NCBI GenBank assembly: GCA_963811605.1
Contig: CAWESA010000008.1
Span: 372,001-436,000, forward strand
From: CAVQLX01 sp963811605
GTDB taxonomy: Bacteria > Desulfobacterota > Binatia > DP-6
Length of the DNA: 64,000 bases
Reading direction: 5' to 3'
Shown: positions 21,075 to 29,486 of the stretch, in pieces
How the letters are laid out: every line of letters starts with the position of its first letter
Numbering within the stretch: the first letter of the stretch is position 1
Translations under genes and position numbers: made by a program
The notes under the pieces: generated by a model
Told to the model about the DNA's origin: nothing
What the model saw: the letters and a program-made list of their open reading frames with translations, nothing else
Databases searched by the model: none

Positions 21075-22310
21075 TCAGCCGAGCGCGGCGCCCTTGGGGA
21101 TGACGACGATGCCGCCCTCGCTCACCGTGAAGCGCTTGCGGTCCTCGTCGGGGTCGTAGCCGATCGTGAGCCCGGGCGGGATCACGACGCCCTTGTCGAC
21201 GATGGCGCGGCGCACGCGGGCGTAGCGGCCGACCTCGACGTCGTCGAAGAGGACCGACTCGCTCACGGACGAGAAGCTGTTGACGCGCACGCGCGGGCCC
21301 AGGATGGAGCGGTCGACGTGGCCGCCGCTGATGATGCACCCGTCGGACACCATGGAATCGGTGGCGATGCCGACGCGGTTCTGCTCGCGATCCGAGAAGA
21401 CGAACTTGGCCGGCGGCGACGGGTAGTAGGCCGAGTAGATCGGCCACTCGGGGTTGTAGAGGCTGAAGTGCGGCGACACCGACACGAGATCCTCGGAGGC
21501 GTCCCAGTAGGCGTCGATGGTGCCGATGTCGCGCCAGTAGCCGCGCTCCTGCTCGCGCATGCCAGGCACCTCGTTGGTGCAGAAGTCGTACGCGAGCAGG
21601 CGGCCCGTCCCGACCAGTCCGGGCAGGATGTCACGCCCGAAATCGTGCTTCGACTCCGCCAGACCCGCGTCGGCCTTGATGGCCCGCGTCAGGACGCCGG
21701 CGCGGAAGATGTAGAGGCCCATCGAGGCCAGCCGCGTGCCGGTGGCGTCCGGCTCGATGACGGGCTTCTCGAGGAAGGCGCTCACGCACTGCCCGTCGTC
21801 GCACTCGACGATGCCGAAGCCGCTCGCCTCGCGCGCCGGCACGGGAATGCAGGCGACCGTGGCGTCGGCGTCGCGCTCGACGTGGAACGCGAGCATCTGC
21901 CTGACGTCCATCTTGTAGATGTGGTCCGCGCCGAAGACGCAGACGTGGGTCGGTCGCTCGTTCTCGATGACGTCGAGGTTCTGGAGCACGGCGTCGGCGC
22001 TGCCCTCGAAGAAGCGGGGCCCGAGATTCATCGCCGGCGGGATCGGCGATACGTAGTGCCCGATCTGCGGCGCCAGCTGCCAGCCCCGGGCCAGGTGCTG
22101 CATGAGGGAGCCGGCCTTGTACTGCGTGATGACGTTCAGCTTGTAGATGCCGGAGTTGACGAAGTTCGACAGCACGATGTCGATGATGCGGTAGCGTCCG
22201 CCGAACGGCACCGCCGGCTTGGCCCGGTCACGGGTCAGCGGAAAGAGGCGCTTGCCCTCGCCGCCCGCGAGAATGATTCCGACGACGTTCGTGCCGTACG
22301 CGGAACTCAT
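21075..22310 (-). CDS. glgC: glucose-1-phosphate adenylyltransferase
   Basis: 411 residues, normal for GlgC. The nucleotide-binding loop GGEGKRLFPLTRDRAKPAVPFGG is near the N-terminus, with QYKAGSLMQHLARGW, FGADHIYKMD for the metal-binding region and SGFGIVE for catalysis. The C-terminal third is a left-handed beta helix ending IVDKGVVIPPGLTIGYDPDEDRKRF. The enzyme makes ADP-glucose from glucose-1-phosphate and ATP for glycogen synthesis in the cytoplasm, and is usually controlled allosterically. The ATG at 22310 was preferred over one at 22340 because it has a GAGG sequence seven bases upstream and the family begins at MSSAYGTNVVGIILAGG. Confidence 0.95.
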   Translation of the reverse strand: MSSAYGTNVVGIILAGGEGKRLFPLTRDRAKPAVPFGGRYRIIDIVLSNFVNSGIYKLNVITQYKAGSLMQHLARGWQLAPQIGHYVSPIPPAMNLGPRFFEGSADAVLQNLDVIENERPTHVCVFGADHIYKMDVRQMLAFHVERDADATVACIPVPAREASGFGIVECDDGQCVSAFLEKPVIEPDATGTRLASMGLYIFRAGVLTRAIKADAGLAESKHDFGRDILPGLVGTGRLLAYDFCTNEVPGMREQERGYWRDIGTIDAYWDASEDLVSVSPHFSLYNPEWPIYSAYYPSPPAKFVFSDREQNRVGIATDSMVSDGCIISGGHVDRSILGPRVRVNSFSSVSESVLFDDVEVGRYARVRRAIVDKGVVIPPGLTIGYDPDEDRKRFTVSEGGIVVIPKGAALG

Positions 22311-22401
22311 CGAGCGCCTCGTATAACGCGGCGATCGCATCGGGTGAAGGGCGGCAGGGAGGATTGACGCTGGCTACCGCGGTCGGCTAGCGGTCCGCGG
22401 C

Positions 22402-23136
22402 ATGGGACTCTCCTCGCCGCGTATCACGCCGCCGTCCCGGACGCTCGACATGCTGGGGCTGGTCGCCATGGGGTGCCTGGTGCTGGGACCGCTCCTGGCC
22501 TGGTTGCGCGTCGTGCCGGCGCTCGTGGGTTTCGCGATCTTCGCCCTCGGCGGGCTGCTCGCGCTGGTGGTGACGATCCTCGCCGTCATCCGGGCCATCC
22601 GCGGTCGCGGCTTCGGCCGCTGGGGCGTCCTGGCCGCGGCGGTGGCGGCGCTGGTCTTCGTCTGGGGCGCGGCCCGGCGCGGCGGCGCCCCCATGATCAA
22701 CGACTTCACGACCGACCCGGCGGATCCGCCCGCGTTCAAGCAGGCGATGGCCGAGCCGGCCAACGCCGGGCGCGATATGTCCTATCCGGCGAGCTTCGCC
22801 GAGCAGCAGCGCGCGTGCTGCGGCGATCTCGTTCCCATGCGGCTCGCCGTGCCGCCGGACGCGGCGTTCTCCCAGGTCGAGTCGGCCGCCACGGTCATGC
22901 CGAGCTGGCGGATCACGCGCCGCGATCCCGCGGCCGGCGAGCTCGAAGCCGTGGTCACGAGCGCCGTCTTCGGCTTCCAGGACGATGTCGTGCTGCGCGT
23001 GCGTCCCGATCCCGCGGGCGGCAGCCTGGTCGACATGCGCTCCAAGTCGCGTGACGGCAAGGGCGACCAGGGGGTGAACGCGGCACGCATCCGATCGTTC
23101 CGCGACGTCCTCTCGACCCGGGCCAAGGCCCCGTGA
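22402..23136 (+). CDS. DUF1499 membrane protein
   Basis: 244 residues. Three hydrophobic segments occupy about 17-95 (MLGLVAMGCLVLGPLLAWL, FAIFALGGLLALVVTILAVI, VLAAAVAALVFVWGAA). The remainder is a DUF1499 domain beginning INDFTTDPADPP, with RDMSYPASFAEQQRACCGDL, MPSWRITRRDPAAGELEAV and FGFQDDVVLRVRP as the family blocks, ending in a run SLVDMRSKSRDGKGDQGVNAARIRSF. The family is of unknown function, often near cell-envelope genes. The start overlaps nothing; the gene's TGA overlaps the GTG start of the next gene (GTGA), so the two are likely co-translated. Confidence 0.85.
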   Translation: MGLSSPRITPPSRTLDMLGLVAMGCLVLGPLLAWLRVVPALVGFAIFALGGLLALVVTILAVIRAIRGRGFGRWGVLAAAVAALVFVWGAARRGGAPMINDFTTDPADPPAFKQAMAEPANAGRDMSYPASFAEQQRACCGDLVPMRLAVPPDAAFSQVESAATVMPSWRITRRDPAAGELEAVVTSAVFGFQDDVVLRVRPDPAGGSLVDMRSKSRDGKGDQGVNAARIRSFRDVLSTRAKAP

Positions 23137-24245
23137 AGCGCGCGCTGCTCGGCATCGTCGTCGTCCTCGGCGTGCTCGCGCTGGCAGTGCGCCTCCGGTT
23201 CGGTGGCGGGGAGCGTCTCGACGATCGGACGACGGCGCCCGAGCTGCCGGCATCCGCAATCGAGCTGGTCGCCGATCTCGACTACCCGCCGGGCAACATC
23301 GCGGTCACGCCCGACGGTCGCGTGTTCTTCACGTATCACCCGGACGGCGGCGCGCCCGAGCACGTCATGACCCTGCGCGACGGGGCTCCCGTCCCGTTCC
23401 CGGCGCCGGGCTACGCCGACTTCGACACGGTCCTGTCGCTGCGCGTGGACCGTCAGGGCAGGCTCTGGACGCTCGACCACGCCCGCTACGGGCGCGGGCA
23501 GCCGCGCCTCCTCGCCTTCGATCCCGCCACCGGCCAGGAGCTCCATCGCTACGACTTCCCGTCCGACGTCGCCGGGCTGCTGTCGATGCTGAACGACTTC
23601 CAGGTCGATCCGGCGGGTGAGCGCATCTACATCGCGGAGTCCAGCCCGATCGCCGGCACGCCGGCCGTGATCGTGTACGACATCGCCACCCGCACCAGCC
23701 GGCGGCTCCTCGACGGGCATGCGTCGGTCCGGACGGAGGACTACCGCATCCAGGCGCCGGGGCGGGACATGACACTCTTCGGCCTCTACACGCTCCGCAT
23801 CGGCATCGACACGATCGCCCTCGATCGCCGGGGAGAGTGGCTCTACTACGGGCCGGTGACGGGCGGGACGCTGTGGCGCGTGCGCACGCACGACCTGAAC
23901 GACACGACGCTGTCGCCCGAGGCGCTCGCCGCCCGCGTCGAGGCGTTCGCGCCCAAGCCGATCTCCGACGGCGCGAGCAGCGACGATCAGGGGCGGATCT
24001 ATCTCACCGATCCCGAGCACTCGGCGGTGCTCGCACTCGAGCCGGACCGGCGGCTGCGCACGCTGGTGAAGGATCCGAAGCTGCGCTGGCCCGACGGCCT
24101 GAGCTTCGGACCGGACGGATCGCTCTACCTCACCTGCAGCGCCCTCGAGGACGTGCTGTTCCGCAGCGGGGCGTCACGGGACGCGCACGCCCCCTACCAG
24201 ATCTATCGCTTCGCGCCGGGCGGCACGGCGACGCCGGGTCAGTGA
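23133..24245 (+). CDS. SMP-30/major-royal-jelly-like beta-propeller protein
   Basis: 370 residues from a GTG at 23133 that overlaps the DUF1499 stop. A hydrophobic N-terminal anchor (LLGIVVVLGVLALAVRLRF) targets it to the membrane or periplasm. Then come propeller blades: YPPGNIAVTPDGRVFFTYHP, LRVDRQGRLWTLDHARYG, LNDFQVDPAGERIYIAESS, DTIALDRRGEWLYYGPVTGG, and PKPISDGASSDDQGRIYLTDPEHSAV. The last blade with SDGASSD and TDPEHSA is characteristic of the MRJP/yellow group related to SMP-30 lactonases. Hydrolase activity is possible but not shown by sequence. The C-terminus ends three bases before the convergent VOC gene's stop region. Confidence 0.82.
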   Translation: MKRALLGIVVVLGVLALAVRLRFGGGERLDDRTTAPELPASAIELVADLDYPPGNIAVTPDGRVFFTYHPDGGAPEHVMTLRDGAPVPFPAPGYADFDTVLSLRVDRQGRLWTLDHARYGRGQPRLLAFDPATGQELHRYDFPSDVAGLLSMLNDFQVDPAGERIYIAESSPIAGTPAVIVYDIATRTSRRLLDGHASVRTEDYRIQAPGRDMTLFGLYTLRIGIDTIALDRRGEWLYYGPVTGGTLWRVRTHDLNDTTLSPEALAARVEAFAPKPISDGASSDDQGRIYLTDPEHSAVLALEPDRRLRTLVKDPKLRWPDGLSFGPDGSLYLTCSALEDVLFRSGASRDAHAPYQIYRFAPGGTATPGQ

Positions 24246-24249
24246 GCGG

Positions 24250-24898
24250 TCAGCCCTCGACCTGGAGCAGCAGCGTCGGTACGCCCGCCGTGCCGGACCG
24301 TACGGTGGCGACCGTCGTACCCGCACGCATGCCGGGGCGCAGGGCGCTGAGGTCGACGCCGGCCGCGAGCAGGCGATCGCGCCGCGCAGCGAGATCGGTC
24401 ACCCGGTAGCTGACGCCGTGGAGGCGATCGAGCTCCCGCGGGACCGGCGCCGGCCGGCAGCGGGCTCGCGTACTCGAGCGTGATCCCGCCGCTGCGGAAG
24501 AAGAGCAGCCGGAGCCGGCGGGCCGGGAACTCGCGATCGAGCGCCAGCCGCAGGCCCGGGTGGTCGCGCCAGAGGGCGACGGCGCGCTCCGGCGCCGCGG
24601 TGTGCACGACGATGTGGTCGATGGCGATCGCCGCGTCCTCCCCGCCCGCCGGCGTATCCGGGCCGCTCTCGAGGTGGATGCCGGGGGCGTCGGGAAGCGG
24701 CGGGTCGCCGGGCTCCGACACGAAGCGGACGGCCTGCAAGCCGGGAGGCCCGCCGGCGACGTCGACGCTGCCTCGCTGGAGCGAGAACCGCACGCCACCG
24801 CCCGCCAGCGGTGACGACGGCACGGCGAGCAGCGTGGCGTAGGCCGCGATTGCCCCCGCCAGGTCGTCGGCGCCGATACGCACGCCCGCCAGTCGCAT
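24250..24898 (-). pseudogene. VOC/glyoxalase-like protein with one frameshift
   Basis: Starts MRLAGVRIGADDLAGAIAAY at 24898. A first glyoxalase-like repeat is followed by AIDHIVVHTAAPERAVALWRDHPGLRL and LRLLFFRSGGITLEYASPL. A net +1 offset near 24440-24465 then breaks the frame; in the shifted frame RELDRLHGVSYRVTDLAARRDRLLAAGVD and GVPTLLLQVEG continue a normal VOC ending to a TGA at 24250-24252. Removing one base gives 215 residues. VOC proteins bind a divalent metal and act as dioxygenases, isomerases or resistance proteins; none can be assigned. The break may be an assembly error, because both halves are well conserved. Confidence 0.72.
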
Positions 24899-24963
24899 GC
24901 CGGACCGCTAGCGGGGGCTCGCCTTGCAATCAACCGTCCGCCCGGTAGTTCTTCGATCACGTC

Positions 24964-27153
24964 ATGCGGCGGTGGCTCATCGTGCTCGGGCTCGTGGCCG
25001 TCGTGCTCGGCGCGGCGCTCGCCGTGGCGGCGGCCAACCTCGGCCGCTTCCTCGGCGCGCATCGCGACCGCATCGCGGCGCGCGCCGCGCGCGAGATCGG
25101 CCGGCCGGTCGAGCTGGGCGATCTGCGCGTCTCCGTGCGCGGCGGTCCCGGCGTGCACGTCGCCGGGGTGCGGGTCGCGGAGACACCGGAATGGGGCGGC
25201 GGCGACCTGCTGCGCGCCGAAGACGTGTGGGTGACGGTGCGCTTGTTGCCGGCGCTCGTCGGCCGGTTCGAGATCGCGCGGGTCACGGTGCGCCACCCCG
25301 TGCTGACCGTGATCCGCGACCAGCGCGGCTGGAATCTCGCCACGCTGGGCCGCCAGCGCAGGCACAGGAAGCCCCGACCCGAATCCCCGCCGTCCCGGGA
25401 GCGTGGCCGGCTCGCCGCGCTGGTCGGACTGGCCGACGTGCGCGACGGGGAAGTGCGCTACCTCGACCGGCGCCACGAGCCCGCGCGCGAGCTGGTGGCG
25501 CGGCACGTGAGCGCGTCGGCGTCCGACGTCACGGCCGGCCGGCCGATCGGCGTCACGCTGCGGGCGGCGCTCTTCGGTGCCGAGACGCCCAATCTCGACG
25601 TCACCGGCAGCGTCGGGCCGGTCGACGATCCGCCCGAGCCCGCGCATGCCCCGCTCGACCTGCGCTGGACCGTCGACGGCGTGGACTCGGCGGCGCTCGC
25701 CGGAGCGGCCGGGATCGTGGACGCCACGCTGCCGCGCGAGCTCATCGTGGCCGGCCCGCTCGCGGCACACGGGCACCTGCAGGGCACACCCGACCAACCG
25801 ATCGGACAGGCGGCGCTGGACGCGTCGGGGGCGGCCATCCGGCTCGGCACGGCGTTCGCCAAGCCGGCCGACGTTGCGCTCACCGCCGCCCTCGACCTGA
25901 GCCGCGATGGCGAGGCGCTGGCCGTCCGCCGCGCCACCCTCGCGCTGGGCGAGGCGACGCTGGAGGCGACGGGGTCGATCGTTCGTGGAACGCCGCCGAC
26001 CGTCGATCTGCGTCTCACCGCCGATCGCGCGCCGCTCACCACGCTGGCGAGCGTGGTGCCCGCCACCACGTCGGCCGACGTCGGCGGCACGATCGAGGCG
26101 CAGCTCACGGTGCAGGGAGCCTGGCAGGCGCAGCCCCTCCCGGCGATCGCCGGCACCGTGGCGCTCGCGGGTGTCCACGCGCGCCGGTCGGCAGATCGTA
26201 TCGGGCTGTCCGGACTGACCACCACGGTCACGGTGGCGGACGGCGCCGCGCAGATGCCCGTGACCCGCTTCCAGATCGGCGGCTCGCCGGTCGACGCCAG
26301 CGGCGTCTTCCGGATCGCCGATCGGTTGCTGACGGTCGACGGCAAGAGCGCGGATGTCTTCGGCGGCACGGTCGAGGGCACCGGACGCATCGAGCTGGCC
26401 GATCCCCGGCAGCCTCGCTTCGCCACCACGGCGACGGTGCGGGGCGTGGCACTCGCGCCGCTCCTGGCGGCGCGGGAATCGCCGCTCGCGTCGCACCTCG
26501 AGGGACGTCTCGACGCCGACGTGGCGCTCGCGGGCAGCGGCGCACGCCGCCGAGCGGTGCGCCGCTCGCTCACCGGCACCGCGCGCATCGACGTCCGCGA
26601 CGGGGTGGTGCGCGGCCTCAGGATCGTGGACGAGGTGCTGGGCACGGTCATCGGGATCGACGGGGCAGGACGGCTGGTTCCGGGACGCCTGCGCCGCAAG
26701 CGCCCCGAGCTGTTCGGCGGCGCCGACACGACGTTCGAGGAGCTGCGCGCCAGCGCACGCATTGCGGACCGTACCGCGCACACCGACGATCTCGTGATGC
26801 GGACCGGCTCCTACACGGTCACGGGCCGCGGCCGCGTGCACTTCGATGGCCGCACCGAGCTCACCGCCACCTTCGTGGCCGGACCGGCGCTCACCGCCGA
26901 CGTGCTCGACAGCGTCAAGGACGCCCGCTGGGCGATGAACGCCGATCAGCGCATCGAGGTGCCGTTCCAGGTCACGGGACAGTTCCCGCATCTGCGGCCA
27001 CGGCCCGACCCCGCGTTCGTGGCGCGGGTCGTGGGTCGGGCGCTCGAGGCACGTGCCCGCAAGGCGCTCGGTGCTGACGGCAAGAAGGACGATCGCCAGG
27101 GGGGCCTGGTCGATGGCGCCATCCGCCGTCTCGAGCGTCTCCTCGGCCGCTGA
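24964..27153 (+). CDS. AsmA-family envelope protein
   Basis: 729 residues. A single N-terminal membrane helix (WLIVLGLVAVVLGAALAVAAANL, about 4-27) anchors a long periplasmic part built of beta-rich repeats. The start ARAAREIGRPVELGDLRVSVRGGPGVHVAGVRV and the middle LALGEATLEATGSIV and ITRFQIGGSP-like blocks, together with the late LTGTARIDVRDGVVRGLRIVDEVLG segment, are typical of AsmA and TamB-like bridging proteins. Such proteins carry phospholipids between inner and outer membranes. The end of the protein (DPAFVARVVGRALEARARKALG) is helical and basic. It starts 65 bases from the divergent VOC gene and stands alone on its strand. Confidence 0.85.
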   Translation: MRRWLIVLGLVAVVLGAALAVAAANLGRFLGAHRDRIAARAAREIGRPVELGDLRVSVRGGPGVHVAGVRVAETPEWGGGDLLRAEDVWVTVRLLPALVGRFEIARVTVRHPVLTVIRDQRGWNLATLGRQRRHRKPRPESPPSRERGRLAALVGLADVRDGEVRYLDRRHEPARELVARHVSASASDVTAGRPIGVTLRAALFGAETPNLDVTGSVGPVDDPPEPAHAPLDLRWTVDGVDSAALAGAAGIVDATLPRELIVAGPLAAHGHLQGTPDQPIGQAALDASGAAIRLGTAFAKPADVALTAALDLSRDGEALAVRRATLALGEATLEATGSIVRGTPPTVDLRLTADRAPLTTLASVVPATTSADVGGTIEAQLTVQGAWQAQPLPAIAGTVALAGVHARRSADRIGLSGLTTTVTVADGAAQMPVTRFQIGGSPVDASGVFRIADRLLTVDGKSADVFGGTVEGTGRIELADPRQPRFATTATVRGVALAPLLAARESPLASHLEGRLDADVALAGSGARRRAVRRSLTGTARIDVRDGVVRGLRIVDEVLGTVIGIDGAGRLVPGRLRRKRPELFGGADTTFEELRASARIADRTAHTDDLVMRTGSYTVTGRGRVHFDGRTELTATFVAGPALTADVLDSVKDARWAMNADQRIEVPFQVTGQFPHLRPRPDPAFVARVVGRALEARARKALGADGKKDDRQGGLVDGAIRRLERLLGR

Positions 27154-27159
27154 TCCCCG

Positions 27160-27330
27160 TCACGCCGAGACGTCGAGCAACACCTGCGCGTCACGCAGAT
27201 CGGACGTGGCGAAGCCTTCCGCGAACTGCTCCTGCACCGCTGCCACGCACTTCGAGTCGTGGGAGGAGCTGCTCGGATTCATCCAGCAGGTGCTCGGCCG
27301 GCGCCCGCCGGGATCGGGCTGAGCGAGCGC
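27160..27330. other. short remnants of two unrelated genes
   Basis: On the minus strand a stretch ending at 27160 reads QFAEGFATSDLRDAQVLLD, like the C-terminal tail of adenylate-cyclase/TPR proteins. Overlapping on the plus strand to about 27322, HFESWEELLGFIQQVLGRR resembles the tail of a transposase. Both are too short to name; I take this gap as gene debris. Confidence 0.3.
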
Positions 27331-27344
27331 GCCAGCGCTCAGCC
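27317..27344 (-). terminator. hairpin overlapping the ATP-grasp gene stop
   Basis: Nine-base inverted repeat GGCTGAGCG (27317-27325) and CGCTCAGCC (27336-27344) with a 10-base loop; the stop codon of the ATP-grasp gene lies inside the right arm. No T-run follows. Confidence 0.45.
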
Positions 27345-28379
27345 GGCTGCCGGCGGCCCGGCGCGACCGTTCGGCATTCGCTGCAGCGCCAGATTGACGA
27401 TGCGCTGGATCAGGCCGTCGTACGACACGCCCGCCTTCTCCGCCGATTCGGCGAAGTCCTCGCCGTAGGCGAGCTGCGGATTGGGGTTGGCCTCGAGCAC
27501 GTAGATCTTGCCGTCGGAATCGAGCCGCAGGTCGATACGCGCGTAGCCGGTGAGCTCGAGCACGCGGTAGATGCGCTTGCAGAGGTTCCGGATCTGCGAC
27601 ACCAGCACGTCCGGCAGGCCCTTCGCGAGCGCGGTCTTGATGCCGTGGCGATCGCGGTAGGCGGCGTCCCACTTCACCTTCTCGGTCGCGATGCGCGGCG
27701 TCTCCTCGGCGGCCCTGCTGAAGAGGAGCTCCCAGACCGGAAAGACCTGGAGGCGCGCGTTGCCCAGGATCCCGATGTAGAGCTCGCGGCCGTCGATGTA
27801 GCGTTCGACGATGGCGTCGGTGCGCAAGCGCTTGTGGATGAAGGCGACGCGCTCGGCCAGCTTGTCGTCCTCGTACACCAGCGACGTCTGCGCGATGCCC
27901 GCCGAGCCCTCCTTGGTGAGCGACTTGACGATGAGGGGAAAGGCGAGCCGGCGCGGCCGCCGCACGGCGCTGCCCATGCGGAAGACCGCGAACTCGGGGA
28001 CGGGGATGCGATGATACGACAGCAGCTTCTTCGAGATGCCCTTGTCGCGCGCCAGCATGAGGCCGCGCGGGTTGCAGCCCGTGTAGGGCACGCCGAGCAG
28101 CTCGAGGTAGCTGACCACGTTCTGGTCGTAGATCGGGACGTCGTGGAAGTCCTCCAGGAGGTTGAACACGACCTGCGGTTGCAGCTCGTTGATGGAGTTG
28201 CGGATGACGGCCAGGTCGCTGCCGACCCCGAGGCACTGCACGTCGTGCCCCAGCTCGCGCAGCGTGCTCACGACGTCGAACTCGGTCTTCCACTCCACCT
28301 CCGAGACGTCGACGCCCGTCACGTCGTCCGGAGGGACCAGCGCTTCGTCCATGAGGGCGAGCAGACGCAGCTTCTTCAT
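27339..28379 (-). CDS. ATP-grasp ligase (D-Ala-D-Ala ligase-like)
   Basis: 346 residues starting MKKLRLLALMDEALVPPDD. The N-terminal domain contains NSINELQPQVVFNLLEDFHDVPIYD and LLGVPYTGCNPRGLMLARDKG, as in D-alanine-D-alanine ligases. The ATP-grasp lid follows with AFPLIVKSLTKEGSAGIAQ, then VERYIDGRELYIGILGN and the metal/ATP motif YARIDLRLDSDGKIYVLEANPNPQL. The enzyme would join a carboxylate to an amine through an acyl phosphate. It is not a housekeeping ddl, since it lacks the usual C-terminal SHT region and is translationally coupled (ATGA) to a HETGH metallopeptidase. A role in making or modifying a peptide that the peptidase processes is possible. Confidence 0.85.
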   Translation of the reverse strand: MKKLRLLALMDEALVPPDDVTGVDVSEVEWKTEFDVVSTLRELGHDVQCLGVGSDLAVIRNSINELQPQVVFNLLEDFHDVPIYDQNVVSYLELLGVPYTGCNPRGLMLARDKGISKKLLSYHRIPVPEFAVFRMGSAVRRPRRLAFPLIVKSLTKEGSAGIAQTSLVYEDDKLAERVAFIHKRLRTDAIVERYIDGRELYIGILGNARLQVFPVWELLFSRAAEETPRIATEKVKWDAAYRDRHGIKTALAKGLPDVLVSQIRNLCKRIYRVLELTGYARIDLRLDSDGKIYVLEANPNPQLAYGEDFAESAEKAGVSYDGLIQRIVNLALQRMPNGRAGPPAAG

Positions 28380-29410
28380 AGGGCCACCCGGTGCCGCCCG
28401 CTGCGCACGAAGCGCATGAGCTGGCTCGTCAGCACGATCCCGAAGTCGAGCATGGTCTGCGTGGCGGAGCGGGTGAGGCGGAGGCGCAGCTCGGCGGCGC
28501 GCTCGATCATGTCGTCGAGCACCAGGTCGATGGTATACAGGTGTTCGCCGGTCAGCTCGGCCACCTTGCGGCGGAGCTGCGGCCGCGAGCTCCGGAGAAA
28601 GCTCATGGCCGTCGGATAGGCGGCGTAGGCCTTTTTGGTGGAGAACACGAGGCGTAGCGCGGCGTCGTACTCGCGCAGGCTGTCGAGTCCGTAGCGCGAC
28701 CGCTTCTCGCGGTAGTGCTCGCGCAACGTCTTGCGCAGCATGCGCAGCGGGTCGACCACGCGTCGTGCGCTCACCGGCGGGCGCCGGCCGGCCAGCTCCT
28801 GCATCAGGTCGTCCACGTACTCCAGCTTGCGCAGCGCGGGCCAGCCCGTGTAGCGCCGCCGCCAGCTCGAGTTCGGGGTCAGCCAGACCGCGAAGGTCTC
28901 GGCGAAGTCCTCGTCGGGATGGCTCTGCGCGTAGTACGCCTCCAGGTGCAGGACGAACCGCTTGCTGTACGGCTTCGGGGCGTAGTGCTGCGGGTAGGGC
29001 TGCGACGTCTTGCCGAAGAGCTGCTGGCGCCGGCGGCGACGGCGCAGGCGATAGCCGTTCTCGATGGCATGCCCGGTCTCGTGGCGCAGGATGCGCATGC
29101 ACCACTCCGGCGTTCCCCCCTCCACCTCGCGCATCTGGTTCCGCTCCAGCTCCGCGAGGCGCGGGTGGGCGAGGTAGAACGGGATGGCGATCCCCGGCAC
29201 GCCGTCGGGCGTGTACCATTCGTCCGACAGCCAGAAGTGGGGGCGGAAGCGCAGGTGGCGCCGATCGAGCTCGCGATAGAGCTGCTTGATGTGCGGCATC
29301 ACCGGCGACCGGTCCAGGTCGAGATGGTCGTCGAGATCCGACAGCCGCACGTCGAGCAGCTTGTGATCGGGCAGGCGGCTCCATGATCGGGTGATCGGGC
29401 GGCTCGGCAT
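28376..29410 (-). CDS. putative zinc-binding metallopeptidase (HETGH)
   Basis: 344 residues from the ATG at 29410. The zinc motif HETGH is at 110-114 in CMRILRHETGHAIENGY, followed by a basic stretch RLRRRRRRQQ and HYAPKPYSKRFVLHLEAYYAQSHPDEDFAETFAVWL, where an acidic residue in the DEDFAETFA segment would be the third ligand. This pattern matches the family annotated as putative zinc-binding metallopeptidase, a soluble cytoplasmic protein without a signal peptide. Its TGA overlaps the ATG of the ATP-grasp gene, so the pair is coupled at the translational level. It is divergent from the formaldehyde dehydrogenase gene, 76 bases away. The substrate is unknown. Confidence 0.83.
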   Translation of the reverse strand: MPSRPITRSWSRLPDHKLLDVRLSDLDDHLDLDRSPVMPHIKQLYRELDRRHLRFRPHFWLSDEWYTPDGVPGIAIPFYLAHPRLAELERNQMREVEGGTPEWCMRILRHETGHAIENGYRLRRRRRRQQLFGKTSQPYPQHYAPKPYSKRFVLHLEAYYAQSHPDEDFAETFAVWLTPNSSWRRRYTGWPALRKLEYVDDLMQELAGRRPPVSARRVVDPLRMLRKTLREHYREKRSRYGLDSLREYDAALRLVFSTKKAYAAYPTAMSFLRSSRPQLRRKVAELTGEHLYTIDLVLDDMIERAAELRLRLTRSATQTMLDFGIVLTSQLMRFVRSGRHRVAL

Positions 29411-29474
29411 CGTGCTTGAGGATATGGGTAGCGGCCTCCTATTATGCCGCTCCGATCGAGGGCTCAAACCATCC

Positions 29475-29481
29475 GAGGAGG
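29475..29481 (+). promoter_or_regulatory. ribosome binding site for the formaldehyde dehydrogenase gene
   Basis: GAGGAGG, five bases before the ATG at 29487. It selects this start over the in-frame ATG at 29391. Confidence 0.65.
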
Positions 29482-29486
29482 CGTGC

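Noticed and set aside
27645..28619. Plus-strand 324-codon frame opposite the ATP-grasp gene
   Set aside because: No motif, unusual composition, and the minus strand holds a full ATP-grasp enzyme.
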